From Isoetes taiwanensis (Eukaryota; Streptophyta; Lycopodiopsida; Isoetales; Isoetaceae), in contig JAJEKV010000025.1 of the NCBI GenBank assembly GCA_021234155.1, forward strand, positions 9,859,017-9,923,016: a stretch of DNA of 64,000 bases, read 5' to 3'. This document shows, piece after piece, positions 1-11,408 of the stretch. The translations under genes were made by a program, and so were the position numbers. Position 1 is the stretch's first letter. Each line of letters begins with the position of its first letter. The notes under the pieces were generated by a model, which made no database searches, was not told where the DNA came from, and was given only the letters and a program-made list of their open reading frames with translations.

Positions 1-2440
1 AACCATTCCGCCCATTTAAATATAATAACATCCCCACAATCTTCAGAATAAATTTGATAAAATCCTGAAGCCGAATTTTCTTAGAGCTCTTGGTTTATCC
101 ATGCTGCCGAATTTGTAGCCTGGTTCAGATTTCGAAGGATATATATCAGGAAAGTACACAGACATGTTTAAACCTAGCTTCTCATGTCTTTCTCCATCAG
201 CCGGATATACATGAATCTGTGGGGAATTTTACTTCCAATATTTAACCGAGCAGGATTGAAAAAATACATAGACGTCTGACTGACGTCAAGGAAGTGATCG
301 ATGGCATAAACTATACAATCCTCAACATAGATATGCTTCAATGCCTCCGTGTCATCAACTTTATGGCCAAGATTCATGTTTATTAAAAATTTCAATAGCA
401 TGATCTTCAGAAGAACATGGACTCCTGGTGTCGTCTGGCAACTAAGTGCGCATAAAGAACGTACATAATTGTCCTAGGCATAGAAGATTGTCTGACGTTC
501 TTATCATGTATAATCTTTGGGGAGAAGGGTACATCATGTGTCTTACTAGATGTTATCATGTTTGTAGACACTTATGCTCATTGTTAAAAGTGAAATGAAA
601 ATCTAAAATAGTCTTTTTTTCTAATAAGCAAGATAATTGTTGTCCCCGCCAATGGTGTGGTTCGTTCAAGTGCTTAAGAAGGTTGAAATTAGTTATAGAT
701 AATACAACCTCGTAAGATAGACTTCGTTTACACGCCGCTACACCCGGTCACAACAAAGACCAAAGACCATCTTGCATTCATTAGAGTTTTTGAGATCAAA
801 TAAGGGCCCTTACTCGATGCCACGCCAAAAGCTCGCGGGCCAATGGGGAGCCGAGCTTGTACGTAACTTTTTACCGAGCCTTGGTTTCGCCTTTCCGGTG
901 TCGATCGCGACGTAGCGGTAATATCCGCGTTCTAGCTTTGGGTGTCGGACATTACACGCGGGTAATTATAACCGTTAGCTCCGCACTCAATTCCGCCAGT
1001 GTTTTCCACAAATGTAGTTTGCGCCGAAGATCGATTGCCCGCGCCAAGGGGAGGTTCCTCACTGAACCGCTCGACTGCGCTAAAAGGGAGTTTCGACCAC
1101 GTAAAAAACTTCGATCAAGGTAAAATCGCGTAGCCTTTCCTAGTATTTCGATTCCGCCCCACATTCCGATTTGAATTTCGTGGACTAGATGGCTATAAGC
1201 TCTATCACGCGATTCTAAATGAGTTTGAAAGCTTCGTGGGTGTCGACCGGAGCTTTGTTACACCCAACCTGCAATGCGAGGTGAATGGCGAGTCAAAAGA
1301 TGCAGGAGAAATGATGTTTCGCACATTGGAAGGCTTTGGTGGTCGGATTTCGATCCGCAAAAGAGATATTTGTACAAGTAAGGCATGTATACACTCCAAC
1401 ATGATATGGCAAAAGAAAAAATAAGCAAGCGACCTAACTTTCCCACGGTTAGAAGCAAATTGTGAGTATGTAATTCTATGCAATTCATATTCAAATTAGT
1501 TCGCCACTTATCCAGTTCATTCCTATTCTCTCGGTTTGTGTATATCCGATGTGGAGAACACTTTGCCTCTTCACACTCGATAGCGTGTTTTCCATTGCTT
1601 TCACCAAGATATGGGTCTGCTTTGTTGTTCAAGGTAGCATACCGATCACATAGCTCGTGAGAAAGGGTATATGGTTCTGGAGGTATGAATACTCTCCACG
1701 AAGATCCAAGCTAACCGAGCTTCCGTTGCCCGGTCTGTCCGATTTATAACTTGCGTGCCTCGGATGCCACTTCTATCTTATTAGCACGGAGTAAGTTGTC
1801 GCAGGAAATGTTCACGGCATTGAAGGAGAAGGGAGGAGTCTCAAGGGCATGTGAAGATAAATTTAGAATTGATCCGCTTCATTGCCATATTCAAGAGCGC
1901 CGACAATGTAAAGAAGACCTTGAAGATGTTTTACAGTTCAACAAATCGGCGGATAGTTTTTAGATAGTGTATTTCTTGAAGGTTGGAGTGCTCGACTTCA
2001 ATGATGGAGCTGAATGTACCGAATGCGGATAAGTCGAGACACGGTTCGGTTCGTATATTGCATTCGAAGCAAACTCAGATGTCACTTTTAAGTATAGGAG
2101 ATGGCGAAATGTCCGGTGAAGGAAGAAAGTACGCCCGATTCCCTCGCCGAACAAGATGACAATGATGGCACTCATTCCGCTTGTCATAGACTTGAACATT
2201 CATAAGGATAATCACCGCTCAAAAGTCCGAGAGCGGAGAGCGAGTGGTCTCTATTCGATGTTCGGGCGGCAATTGGAGTTTGACACGTGACTTAAACTTC
2301 TTCCATTTCATGATAGATGGCCGAAAGGTGGGAAAGCGCAGAGAAGAATGCTATAAATTGGGGTCATGCATGCCACCCAAAGTCATATCTGTATATGAAT
2401 CTATCTAATATAAATATAAGTGATTGTTAATTGTGGATGT
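1..2440. other. Unassigned decayed DNA
   Basis: No gene, RNA or mobile-element signature could be recognised here. Short reading frames occur on both strands with no agreement between them. Only the minus-strand frame at 174-401 looks protein-like and it is listed separately. Confidence 0.4.
174..401 (-). pseudogene. Protein-like fragment, family unknown
   Basis: A 75-codon minus-strand frame with balanced composition (for example HKVDDTEALKHIYVEDC) and no low-complexity bias. I do not recognise the family. No splice signals or partner frame define a complete gene. It may be a remnant of a transposon-encoded protein, as are other protein-like minus-strand fragments in the window, but the link is only a guess. 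Confidence 0.2.
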
Positions 2441-2442
2441 GT

Positions 2443-2810
2443 TTTCACACCGTACTTACGGTGCGAAATTGTGGCTCTCATAAAATATGAAAGGGCCATT
2501 TTGCACCGTGAGCCACCTGCAGTCTTGAAATGTGCATAACATAAAACGCGAAAGGGGTATATTAATACCGTAGCCACGGTGCGCGGGTTATACATACAAT
2601 AAGATGAAGTGTTGTTTTCGCACCGTAGCCACGGTGCGAAAATGTGCACAGAATAAAAAATGGAATGGGTATTTTCGCACCGTAGCCACGGTGCGAAATT
2701 GTGAATAGAATAACTTATCGAAGTCTTGTTTTCGCACCATAGCCACGGTGCGAATTTGTGCATAGCATAAATTAAGGAAGTGTTATTTTCGCATCGTTGC
2801 CACGTTCTTA
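2443..2810. repeat. Hairpin-repeat cluster A (about 57-bp period)
   Basis: Seven tandem units start near 2443, 2499, 2560, 2615, 2672, 2729 and 2786. Each carries a near-palindrome around GCACCGTAGCCACGGTGC, flanked by TTTC on the left and GAAA on the right, then a 30-bp AT-rich spacer. The three central units (2615-2755) are almost perfect; the outer ones have drifted. The arrangement resembles the tandem subterminal hairpins of plant CACTA transposons, but no CACTA terminus was found beside it. The regular period makes the minus strand readable as a 19-residue repeat, which I regard as incidental. Confidence 0.8.
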
Positions 2811-2889
2811 GTCTCTATTGCAAATCAAGCCGCTACAAAGGCGCTCACAATCTAAGTGTCATAAATCGAGGCGCTGCTCCACGAGAATG

Positions 2890-3990
2890 GCAAATAGTGG
2901 GTCAGATAAGGCATGGGAGCTGTTTAGCGCATGGTATGACAAAATAGTGGAGAAAGAACGGATTTTCATCGTAAGCATCCTGAAGAGTTCGAGGAGGAGC
3001 TAGAGGAGCCAAAGGATGCAACCACCGTATAATAATTTTTTTTGCCCGAGCGTAGACATTATGGCAGAGTGTAACAGTTTTTCTTCGATGCATATGGCGG
3101 CATCCTTCATAGCTTCATGGTGGAGCTGGTCCCGACATTGTGAAACCATGTCCCGTGGATCGGTTTGCCTTCACTAAGCATCCAAGCTTTTCTTAAGATG
3201 TTTCCAAACCCGATCATGACCGAATTAGAAGGTTCTTGAAGAAACTACCCGCAGAATCAGGTGCAAGAGGGGAAGGAAAGTTTTTTCGCCTAGATATCAT
3301 GTTCAAAGACATACATGATTTACACTAAAGCCAAGCAAAGATGCCAGTTCTTCTTCAAGTGCAATGTGTCACGAACAGAACGCTCACCACCGTAGAGGAG
3401 CCGATAGATCCTGAGGAAGAGAAGCTCGTACTGGAAAATGAGGAGATCGAGGTTGTGGAAGAGGAGGTCTCCGAGAAAAAGTTATCTACTTGGGGGCTAT
3501 CAGAAGCATATCCCATCCATGTAGGTGGGAAACCATACTTGTTGCTGCCGGACATATCTGAAGTGACAGGGTTGAGAGAAGACGAGATATTGGGCCAGAT
3601 ATATGCCCATGTTGTAGGCCTGGGAGGACTTGTAGACTTTGAGGACCGATGTCCCCGGACAAAATGATGGAGGTCATGACTTATGATGGATCCTCAATAC
3701 CTCCAGAGGATGCATTTGAAATTGTCATGCGACAAAGGCTTGCCGGGGTATGAAGCAGTGAAAGATGTCAAATTTGAAGCTGCTAGCTCTTCAAACACTG
3801 CTTCTGAATTCATAGAACGTGAGCTGTCGAAGTCCTCTTTCAAAATAACAAACCCAGCTGTTGTCGAACGGGACAAAAGAGAGGTATTTATCTGGTTTCA
3901 TTTTCTATTTTTTCTTGAATCGATGTTTCTTTTATGCGGGGAGTTATTTATTGATGACTTCGTACAAGGCATCGGAGAGTCACCCTAGGT
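2890..3990 (+). pseudogene. Broken plus-strand coding remnant, family unknown
   Basis: Pieces in shifting plus-strand frames look like one protein: an N-terminal part from the ATG at 2890 (MANSGSDKAWELFSAWYD), a basic middle (about 3150-3330), a strongly acidic stretch (3395-3480), and a longer segment with KPYLLLPDISEVTGLRED continuing through frameshifts near 3662 and 3750 to about 3882, where GAG is followed by the possible splice donor GTATTT. I do not recognise the family. It lies between hairpin clusters A and B, so it may belong to the same mobile element; that is inference. At least two frameshifts and several stops show it is not functional as read. Confidence 0.35.
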
Positions 3991-4601
3991 AGGGGCCTTG
4001 ATGTGCACATTATATGGGCTACCTTCACAAAGGGGAAATTATTGTGTTTCACAATAAATATAGTCAATCTGAGTACAAGAGGTCCTCAAGCTTAAGGCTC
4101 ATCATTAGTCGGCAAACCACGTGCCCCTAGCCTCAAACTATGATCGAAAGTGGTAGCGATAGATAGGGCTATCGCGATGTATGTCTTGGGGCTTCAAAAT
4201 GTACTCTGTCCTTGCAAATAAAGTAGCTCTAGGTTTGGGTGGAGCGGACAAGGAAACATCAAGCTTTGTCCCTGCGTAATGAAGGACCCCGACATATTGT
4301 ATCCATTAGATGCAATTGGGGCTGGAGTAAAAGAAGAGGACTTAGAAGATTTTGATTCGGGTACTACACAGTTCTCGATGCCAAGAAAAGGAAATGTACT
4401 TAAAAACTTATGTATTAATATAATGTCTTTTCTATAAATTGTCTTTTCTATAATGTATCAATTGTTTTCATATGATGAAAATTGCTTTTGTATGAATGTT
4501 CATTTATGATATTCATTAATTGTTAGAATTCAATGTGAGCAATAAATCCTTGTTAGATGTATATGTTAGGTATTCTTTAATGGTGGCTACAATTAAAACA
4601 G

Positions 4602-4895
4602 GATGTCGGCCAGTTTTTGATCGGGCGATTTCGCCCGCGGCTACGGTGCGAAAACAAAGGTCGGCAATTTTGGACTACCCTTTATTTCGCATACCGCGGG
4701 CTACGCTGCATGCGAAATGATGTCGGCGAGTTTTGGACTGCCCGATTTACATCGCGGGCTACGGTCGCGAAAAATGTCAGTCTAAGTAGCTTTTGACTGC
4801 CTTTATTTCAAGACCGGGCTACGGTGCGGCGAAACAGATGTCGACAGCTTTTGACTTTGCCGATTCGCACCGCGGCTACCGTAACATTTTTTCAG
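4602..4895. repeat. Hairpin-repeat cluster B
   Basis: Five diverged units of about 60 bp start near 4602, 4660, 4720, 4774 and 4838. Each has a spacer like ATGTCGGCGAGTTTTGGACT followed by a GC-rich core related to CGCACCGCGGCTACGGTGCG. The core is the same family as cluster A, but the spacers differ, so this is a separate amplification. Many stem bases have mutated. Confidence 0.7.
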
Positions 4896-4983
4896 TCTAG
4901 GGGTTTATCGGATCGGGACAGCATAATATTGCTTAATTGAATTTCTTGTCCTTGCTAAAATCCGCCATGTCCATGGAAGGCGC

Positions 4984-5460
4984 TTAGCTCGAAATCCCAC
5001 AAAATGAGGCGCTTGACCCGGTGCCGAGAATGTTGATGAGGTCATTACTAGCGTAGAAGGGCGAGGCGCTTATTCCCATCACAAGCCGCCAGATGGACGT
5101 AGAGGAGGTTGTCCTTACTGAAGACTTCGGCAAACCCTTGGAAATGTCGTCCACACTATTAATAATAGTGTGGGCGAATATTTCAAAACCCACCATGCTT
5201 CCTAGTGGGTCACCTTGCCGAGCTGTAAGGTTGTTGGGGAAGGAGTTTTCCGCGGACACCACTATGCGCCACAATATTCGATTCGGATGATCATTGTGTG
5301 TAGCGGTGGACACGACTTCTGGATCCAACAGCCCAGACCTGCCGTTCCCCACCTCGAGGCGGAGACATTGGAGGAAGCCCGGGTCATACGTCGTGTGGCC
5401 CAGGTTGATGTCATCCATGTCCGACGCGGAGTCCTGGCCATTCCAGTTCTTGTGTAATGA
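4984..5460 (-). pseudogene. Protein-like fragment, family unknown
   Basis: A 144-codon minus-strand frame (4984-5418) has ordinary protein composition (for example DDINLGHTTYDPGFLQCL). The family is not recognised. It sits between clusters B and C. The overlapping plus-strand frames in the same interval are less protein-like, so I prefer the minus strand, with low certainty. Confidence 0.25.
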
Positions 5461-5507
5461 GCTGGATTGCGTGTTGAAACCACGGGGAGGGTTCTACACA
5501 CGGCCGA

Positions 5508-6259
5508 GTGCTTTGGCGATTGACCCGGGGCCATGGTGCCCAAAGGGCTCATGAATCGAGGGCTATCTCCTCGTCTCGGGACGTTGGGACCACTATTGCA
5601 TTCCCAAACGTTTGGCGGTGGTGGGGGAGGAAGAACAAACTATGGAAGTCGCGGCATGACCGGCATCACCGGTCCAAAGATGATCGGCCAGGATCGACGG
5701 GCCAGCAAGATCGGCATCACCGGTCCGAAGAAGATCGGCGAGGATCAGCCCGCCCGGTGAGATCATCATCGGTGGACGAGCATGTTGATTCCGAACCCTA
5801 GTTCGAGTGGAAATGTGTACTAGGAAGCCCCGTGAAAGCCGAAATCCGGTAGAAGAAATCCGAGCGGCAAAGCCTCCTAGGCTTGTTCCTAGTCTAGAGA
5901 CAAGCCGAGAGATGCGAGCAAGGAGACCCGATAAGCTTGGTAATAAGCGTAAGCCTAAGGAAGGGGAGCCTAGTGTTAGATATGGTGGCCCCGAGAAGAA
6001 GATGAAGGGTGCTCCTTAAACACCGGGCTTTGAGGGAGATTAGATGCTTGGCGGGCCGCACGCACCCGACCTCGATTCCCAAAGCTTGCCTTCAGAATGG
6101 TCAGGTTTGAGATGCAAGGAAATTATTGAGAGGAGGAAGGAATCAAGGAGGAGGAGGAGGGATGAGCACGGACTTAGATCCATGGTGGAGGAGGAGGAGG
6201 TGAATAGAATCGAGCAGAGGCCTTGGACATCTTGCAAGAGGCGTGAGAGGCTCATCTAA
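5508..6259 (+). pseudogene. Broken plus-strand frame with 17-residue repeat
   Basis: Plus-strand frames from about 5508 to 6259 are Gly/Arg/Lys-rich and low in complexity. A 51-bp unit is repeated in phase at 5662 and 5713, giving two copies beginning GITGPK(M/K)IG(Q/E)D. The later part (5807-6019, 6044-6259) is highly basic with Glu/Arg runs. Such composition fits a nucleic-acid-binding structural protein of a mobile element (a gag- or ORF1-like region), but no zinc knuckle or other named domain is visible. Confidence 0.25.
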
Positions 6260-6495
6260 TTAGCCTCTTTGAGGGCGTTGTTATTTATTGTGTGCCTGAG
6301 GGCGTGTTCTTGTCGCGAGGCAACGATTATGCCTTAGCTAGATACTTCCGTGGATGCCTCCCTTAGCATCCTTTTGTAACACTTTTTTGTTTCTTAATAT
6401 ATGAGTGTTTTAATATTTATCGTGATGAGTGTTTTATATTTATCTCGTAATTATTTGCTATTCTATTTATTGGGCTGTGTTTTTATCTACTAGTG

Positions 6496-6710
6496 TTGGC
6501 CATGGCCCGGTGTGAAAATGACTATTCCACATTCTGTGGGAAGGTCTATTTCGCAACCGGCGCCACGCAATCTTAAAAACTATTCCACATTCTTTGGGAA
6601 GTCTATTTCGCACCGTGGCCACGGTGCAAAAATAGTGGTTCCAAAGTTTTGGAGGGCAATTTCGCCGTATGACTACTGATTGCAAAAATGATTATTCCAC
6701 ACATTGCGAA
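6496..6710. repeat. Hairpin-repeat cluster C
   Basis: Three to four units of about 60 bp share a spacer ACTATTCCACATTCTKTGGG and cores related to CGCACCGTGGCCACGGTGC, best preserved at 6608-6630. It is the same hairpin family as clusters A and B with a third kind of spacer. CTACTAGTG lies immediately to the left at 6487-6495 and is discussed among the rejected items. Confidence 0.65.
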
Positions 6711-7287
6711 GAGCATCTTTGCTGGCCCGAATAGGCGGATCACATGTATCACTTATGGTTACATACTTATAACTCATATAAGAGGCATAGCATGTACATA
6801 GAACTCATATAAGAGGCATAGCATACATGAATGAAGAAGCTTATTCGCGATCGGGATCATCATGAAAAGGTAGTTGAGTGATGCGATTAATCTCATAGGC
6901 ATGCGCTCTGGAACCCTCAAAGGTGGATAACAACCACGATAAAACCCTCCTAAGAACGATTTGCCCCTCTGCTACTCCTTCCGCCCGAGGGGATCAAGGG
7001 GATACCCTCGAGAACATCTATAAAGATCATTATATGTCATAGTGCAAGTAATGGAGTCCATATCTTGGAGAGGAGGCGAGACATAGCAAATGGATGCCTT
7101 ACGCATTGAGTGGAACCGTACTTATATCGAACAAAATTATTGACATGCCTTTATGCAAAGATTATTGGTTATACATCACGAGCATAATGTACAAAATACA
7201 CATGTATATAATGTATGCGTATATAGGCGTATATACATTACGAGTATTGATTTAGGGGACTCTTAGGAGTCATTGTCACCGAGCACC
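6711..7287. other. Unassigned AT-rich DNA
   Basis: Contains a short direct repeat (AACTCATATAAGAGGCATAG at about 6771 and 6802) and AT-rich microsatellite-like tracts around 7190-7230. No coding signal was seen. Confidence 0.4.
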
Positions 7288-8110
7288 CTAGTGATCTTTT
7301 TCTATCATGTACATTTGATGCTCTCTATTCCATATTAGATGGATGATAACATCGAAGGGATCAGGATAATAGCGAGGATTGAGGCGGAAGTGGTCATCCA
7401 GGTCTTCCATGGGTATTTCTCGCTCATGACAAATGCTTGAAATTTTAAGTGATTCATCTTGCGGTAATGGAATCACGTTCAGGACCAGAATGAGACCACA
7501 TGGCTAGACGGAGGCCAATATTGCTGCACTCGGCAATTTGATGTATATTTATACCCACCAAAATTATTGATGGTATATACCCACCAAAATTATTGATGGT
7601 ATATACATAGAAATTATTGATGGTATATACATACCAAAATTATTATCATATACATACTTGTATGGTACTTCATTATGCTACATGAGCTACAATATATAAA
7701 TATAATGTATGTTATATAGCATATATACCTGATTTCTCTTTAAATAGGCATCTATGCCTTCATTGTCTTTAATGCATTCTTGTTTGCATGCTCCTTGCCT
7801 CCCCCGTCCGCTTCTTGTTGCTCTTTGCTTTTCGCTCCACTAGTTGTTCCTATGCGCTCCACTAGTTTCTTGCAAATAGTAACTTTGCAAGAACATCCTC
7901 GATGGGCTGATCGGAATACCCGCAAAGCATCTTTGCGAGAGTTATCGTGCACTTTTGATGATTTTTAACAACTTTTGGGAGCATCGATGGCGTCCGCGGT
8001 CCAACCCACGAGCTTGCAAGGCGGTGATCAACTTCATTATCGCTCGCTATACTGGCGTCATCTCCCTCCACTGGAGGGAGATCAATTCGAGTCAAGCAAG
8101 GTTCACTCTA
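7288..8110 (-). pseudogene. Minus-strand protein-like fragments
   Basis: Three minus-strand frames (7288-7476, 7752-7952, 7862-8095) have protein-like composition, for example HFRLNPRYYPDPFDVIIHL and CGYSDQPIEDVLAKLL. The last two could join through one frameshift near 7865. The interval 7550-7720 between them is an AT-rich tract with a repeated ATTATTGATGGTATATAC unit. No family is recognised. The placement between hairpin clusters C and D repeats the pattern of coding remnant between hairpin clusters seen at 2.8-6.3 kb. Confidence 0.25.
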
Positions 8111-8640
8111 AGTGCTTTGGGACTTCTTGAACCCCCTCGGGTTTAGAAGATAGGCTAGAAACAGGTTGAAGGACATGCTTTTCCATGGTTTCATGGTCTA
8201 CTCTACGGATCGGTATGTGCCTCTGGTCATTCCTACTAATGAGAAAGAATAGGATTTATATCCTCATTGAACTTTCGACTTCCATTACAAATCTTTTGTG
8301 GATATTGGTAAGCTCCTATTCCGTTCCCTTGACTTCAACATCCTGCGTAGTTCTTGTCTAGATTCCCCACACCTGGGATACAATTCCTTGGGATACACGT
8401 GACCTATGGCTACATAGCACCACAAACACATAATATCGTACATATCACGGTGAAGATACTCCTTTGGTGGTATAAAGATTTTCATAGAAATTAAGTATAT
8501 AAGCAAGTGATTTCCGTGTAATTAAGTAACATCCTCATATTATCATGTATTATCTTGGCAATCTTACACTTTTAGTGTAATTGAATGGTTTCTTATACCA
8601 TTTTTCCTTGTATTTTCTCATGTGAATATTTTATTTGTGG
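8111..8640. other. Unassigned DNA
   Basis: A single minus-strand frame (8285-8506) is open for 73 codons but has no recognisable motif. Nothing else is seen. Confidence 0.3.
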
Positions 8641-8644
8641 TCAT

Positions 8645-8775
8645 ATTAGGGGACCGTGGCCCGCGGTCTTGAAATCGCCTCACTTAAAAATTATTGAAGG
8701 GCCTATTTCGCCCAAGTGGCTCTGATCTGAAAAATACGTGGATCCAGTTTAATTCTGGGCCCATCTTTTGCCACC
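8645..8775. repeat. Hairpin-repeat cluster D (short)
   Basis: Two decayed units with the spacer AATTATTGAAGGGCCTATTT followed by a TGGCTCTGATC core, then ACGTGGATCCAGTTTA. The same order and wording recur in cluster E at about 14310-14395, so D and E belong to one subfamily. Confidence 0.65.
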
Positions 8776-8879
8776 ACCAAAGGGTATAATACTTCACGAT
8801 TATTGGTATTATTCTTCAACTTTCTTGGTATTATACTTCAACGACATTAGTATTATACTTCAACATTATTGGATTCATA

Positions 8880-9345
8880 GCTATAAATTCTTTCACCTTG
8901 CTTTCACTTCTCACCTTTGTTCCATGTTTTCACATTGCTTTCACTTCTCGTGTTCTCACCTTGCTTTCACTTCTCACCTTGTATTAGTGTTCTTTGCTAA
9001 TTGATCTTGATCCTTGCTTCTTGCTCCATCTTAGGTGCTACTTCATGCTACTTGGTCTTGTTCCTTGCTCTAGATCTTGCTACTTGATCTTGTTCCTTGC
9101 TTCCTTGTTCCATGATCTTCCTTGTTCCTTGCTTCTTGCTACTTGATCTTGATCCTTGTTCCTTTACTACTTCATCTACGGTTCTTGCTACTCGGGTCTT
9201 CCTTGTTCCTTGATCTTCTTGCTCCTTGATCTTCCCTTGTTCCTTGCTTCTTCCTACTTGATCTTGATCCTTGTTCCTTGCTACTTGGTCTTCTTCCTTG
9301 CTTCTTGCTCCTTGTTCCTTGCTCTGCTCCTTGTTCCTTGCTTAC
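8880..9345. repeat. Degenerate CTTG-rich minisatellite
   Basis: Two blocks. At 8890-8985 a unit like CACCTTGCTTTCACTTCT repeats about four times. From about 9008 to 9345 variants of TTGATCTTGATCCTTGTTCC and CCTTGCTTCTTGCTACTTGA alternate irregularly. Reading frames through it are low-complexity by-products and are not annotated as genes. Confidence 0.7.
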
Positions 9346-9349
9346 TTGT

Positions 9350-9972
9350 GCAAATGATTGGACCCAATCCTCCTGGGCTACTCGGAAGGCACGCAAGCAT
9401 GCCCCGGGCATTACAATGCGGCTTTGGAATGGATGAGCTATGGGACCATTTCTTGGAGTGGAGGTTGCGCCAGTCCCACCAAGGAGCTTACAATGGAGTT
9501 GATCAACTTCATTTTGGAAGCGATTTGATTGTGGTCATGAGCCACCGATGGAAATTAATCCATCTGATGTTATAGGAGACTTGCAATGAGGGGAATTCTT
9601 GAACCCCCTCCTTATCGGGCCGAGATGCTCTCTGACAATTGAGGCCTCTTCTTAAAATCTTTGGATATTTAGCACACTCTCCGGATGCATACATATCAGT
9701 TCATTCATGAAATTTCTAAGGGACAGATGTATGGCCTTATTAGGGTGTACTACAACGAGTACAACGGTTTTGTGGAGTTGGGTCCGCTCTTCTTCCGTGA
9801 GTATCATCCTGTGGAATTACTTTTTCTAATGACTAGGTACCCCATATGGTGGGAAGAATCAGGCTGGGAGGAGCGTGAGCTCTTGACTCCTAACCCAGAT
9901 GCATGGGTTAGACCTCGCAGGGGAGGGGAAAGGGGAAGGGGCGGGGTTAGGAACCTAGGGGAAGGTTACTAG
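9350..9972 (+). pseudogene. Plus-strand protein-like fragment
   Basis: Two plus-strand frames look coding: 9380-9575 (contains FGMDELWDHFLEWRLR) and 9685-9972 (contains GQMYGLIRVYYNEYNGF and ends in a Gly/Arg-rich tail before a TAG stop). A frame change and stops lie between them. The Arg/Gly tail suggests nucleic-acid binding. The family is not recognised. It may continue the series of coding remnants that alternate with hairpin clusters. Confidence 0.3.
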
Positions 9973-10505
9973 GGACATCTTTAAAGTGGTCTCTAGTAAC
10001 CTTTGCTATCTATCATAAATATTTCATATGATACCGTGATAATATGTTCTATAAATCTACTTACTTAAATTGTGTTGGGGGGGTGTGTCCTCTTTTTTCC
10101 GGCCCGCCGTGGACATGAGAAATCCGTGGCGAGAATTTTGTGATCAGAAAATTGAAAATCCGGCGGGGAGTAACTTTTGGGGTTAGGGCTTCAGCCGTTT
10201 CAGCAATTATTTTGGACGGTGCTGTAAGGATCAAAAGCTATCAAAAATGTAGAGGCGGCTGGGTAGACGAGAGCCCAAATGCAGCACTTCTTTTACAAGG
10301 ATTAAAGGACATCGACGGCCATGGCTAAAAATTGAAAAATTTGAGAAGCATCTTGACACTGGTTTGCAAGGGAACCAGAAATCTACAGCAGCGCAAATGC
10401 AAAGGTGGCGCCGGCTGCAAATCCATTGATCAATATCCGTGCAACAAAAGGGCAAATAGATTGGAGTTCCGCCTTCGATGCACAGGGCGATATCGGCTGC
10501 TTTGG

Positions 10506-11408
10506 ATGCCCGCAAGGAAACGGCGGCGAGAAAAAGCGTGTCAGGCGCTTCTAAAATTGCATGGCGGACATAAGATTTTCATGAAGAACCACGATTACAG
10601 GTGGAAGATCTTCAAGGTATTTGCTATGTTTGCTCCTCACTTTTGTATTTGGGGAATGCATTTTGTGGCTAATGCATATATTATGGTTAACCATTGTGGC
10701 AAAACGGGACAACAAGATCTCTTGTAGACAAAAGAAATAAATTGAAGATACTTTTTTTCAAGCATGAAACAGAGGATACAGGACGAACACTTTTACAAAC
10801 AGAAGGATAGGATGCACATTTTACTTCTCCAGCTTCAACTTCTTTAAATGCTGGCTACTGGGGATGCATGTTCAGATACATGCGAATCAAAATCTATGTA
10901 TGCTCCCAGGTTTAATGCTCTGAGTTTAATGTTTTGGGTCTAAATTTTAACCTGGGGACGCTTTTTGATACTGCATTTTGTAGGTTCTAAGAAACATGGG
11001 CTCCCAAAATTATAGGGCCAAGGAACAAGTTCCGCAGTCCGAGACAAGGTAAGCCAATTGTTCTTTTTGCATGTATACATTTTCTTGCCTCTGAGCAAAC
11101 AATAATGATGGAGCTCTTCCCCATTTTTAAATCGAGCTCAGTCTTAGATACCTAACTTTCATGGTATGTTTTCTACCTCTAAGCGTTAACTTTCTTCTAA
11201 GTGTTTCACTTTTGTTTCAGATTTATTAAATGCATTGTGTTTTGAGTTTTATTCCATGTCTGCTGTGGCAACACGTTAAAAATAAGAATGATGCATCATG
11301 CTCTATTTATCAAGATAATCATCAAAAGGTCTTGCTCACAGGCACTTTGGTTTTACAGGAAAGAGGCCTTGGATGTTTTTCTGGTATATGATGCATGCAA
11401 TAGCCTTT
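10506..11408 (+). CDS. Partial split-gene model, three exons, product unknown
   Basis: Three plus-strand segments join with canonical signals and consistent phase. Exon 1 is 10506-10616 (37 codons from ATG; starts MPARKRRREKACQALLKL; donor AAG|GTATTT). Exon 2 is 10984-11048 (acceptor TTTTGTAG; donor AAG|GTAAGC). Exon 3 is 11359-11408 (acceptor TTTTACAG; donor TTT|GTAAGT). The joined reading has no stop, and exon 3 ends one base into a codon. The N-terminus is a basic cluster that could be a nuclear-localisation signal. Further exons were not found, so the model is partial. I do not recognise the product. The agreement of three donors, two acceptors and phase argues that this was a real gene; whether it is still active is unknown. 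Confidence 0.45.

Noticed and set aside
2401-2763. Minus-strand repeat protein of 120 residues
   Set aside because: It is the translation of the non-coding hairpin array; the repeats exist at DNA level as inverted palindromes.
2443-2810. CRISPR-like array
   Set aside because: The period and palindromes superficially resemble one, but the genome is a plant nuclear one, the spacers are related to each other, and there are no cas genes.
6487-6495. CTACTAGTG as a CACTA-transposon terminus
   Set aside because: In this orientation the element would extend to the left, where there are no hairpin repeats. The repeats are on the right. No partner terminus or 3-bp duplication was found.
9156-9411. 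Low-complexity frames on both strands over the CTTG minisatellite
   Set aside because: Both strands are open because the repeat lacks stops; composition is purely repeat-driven.
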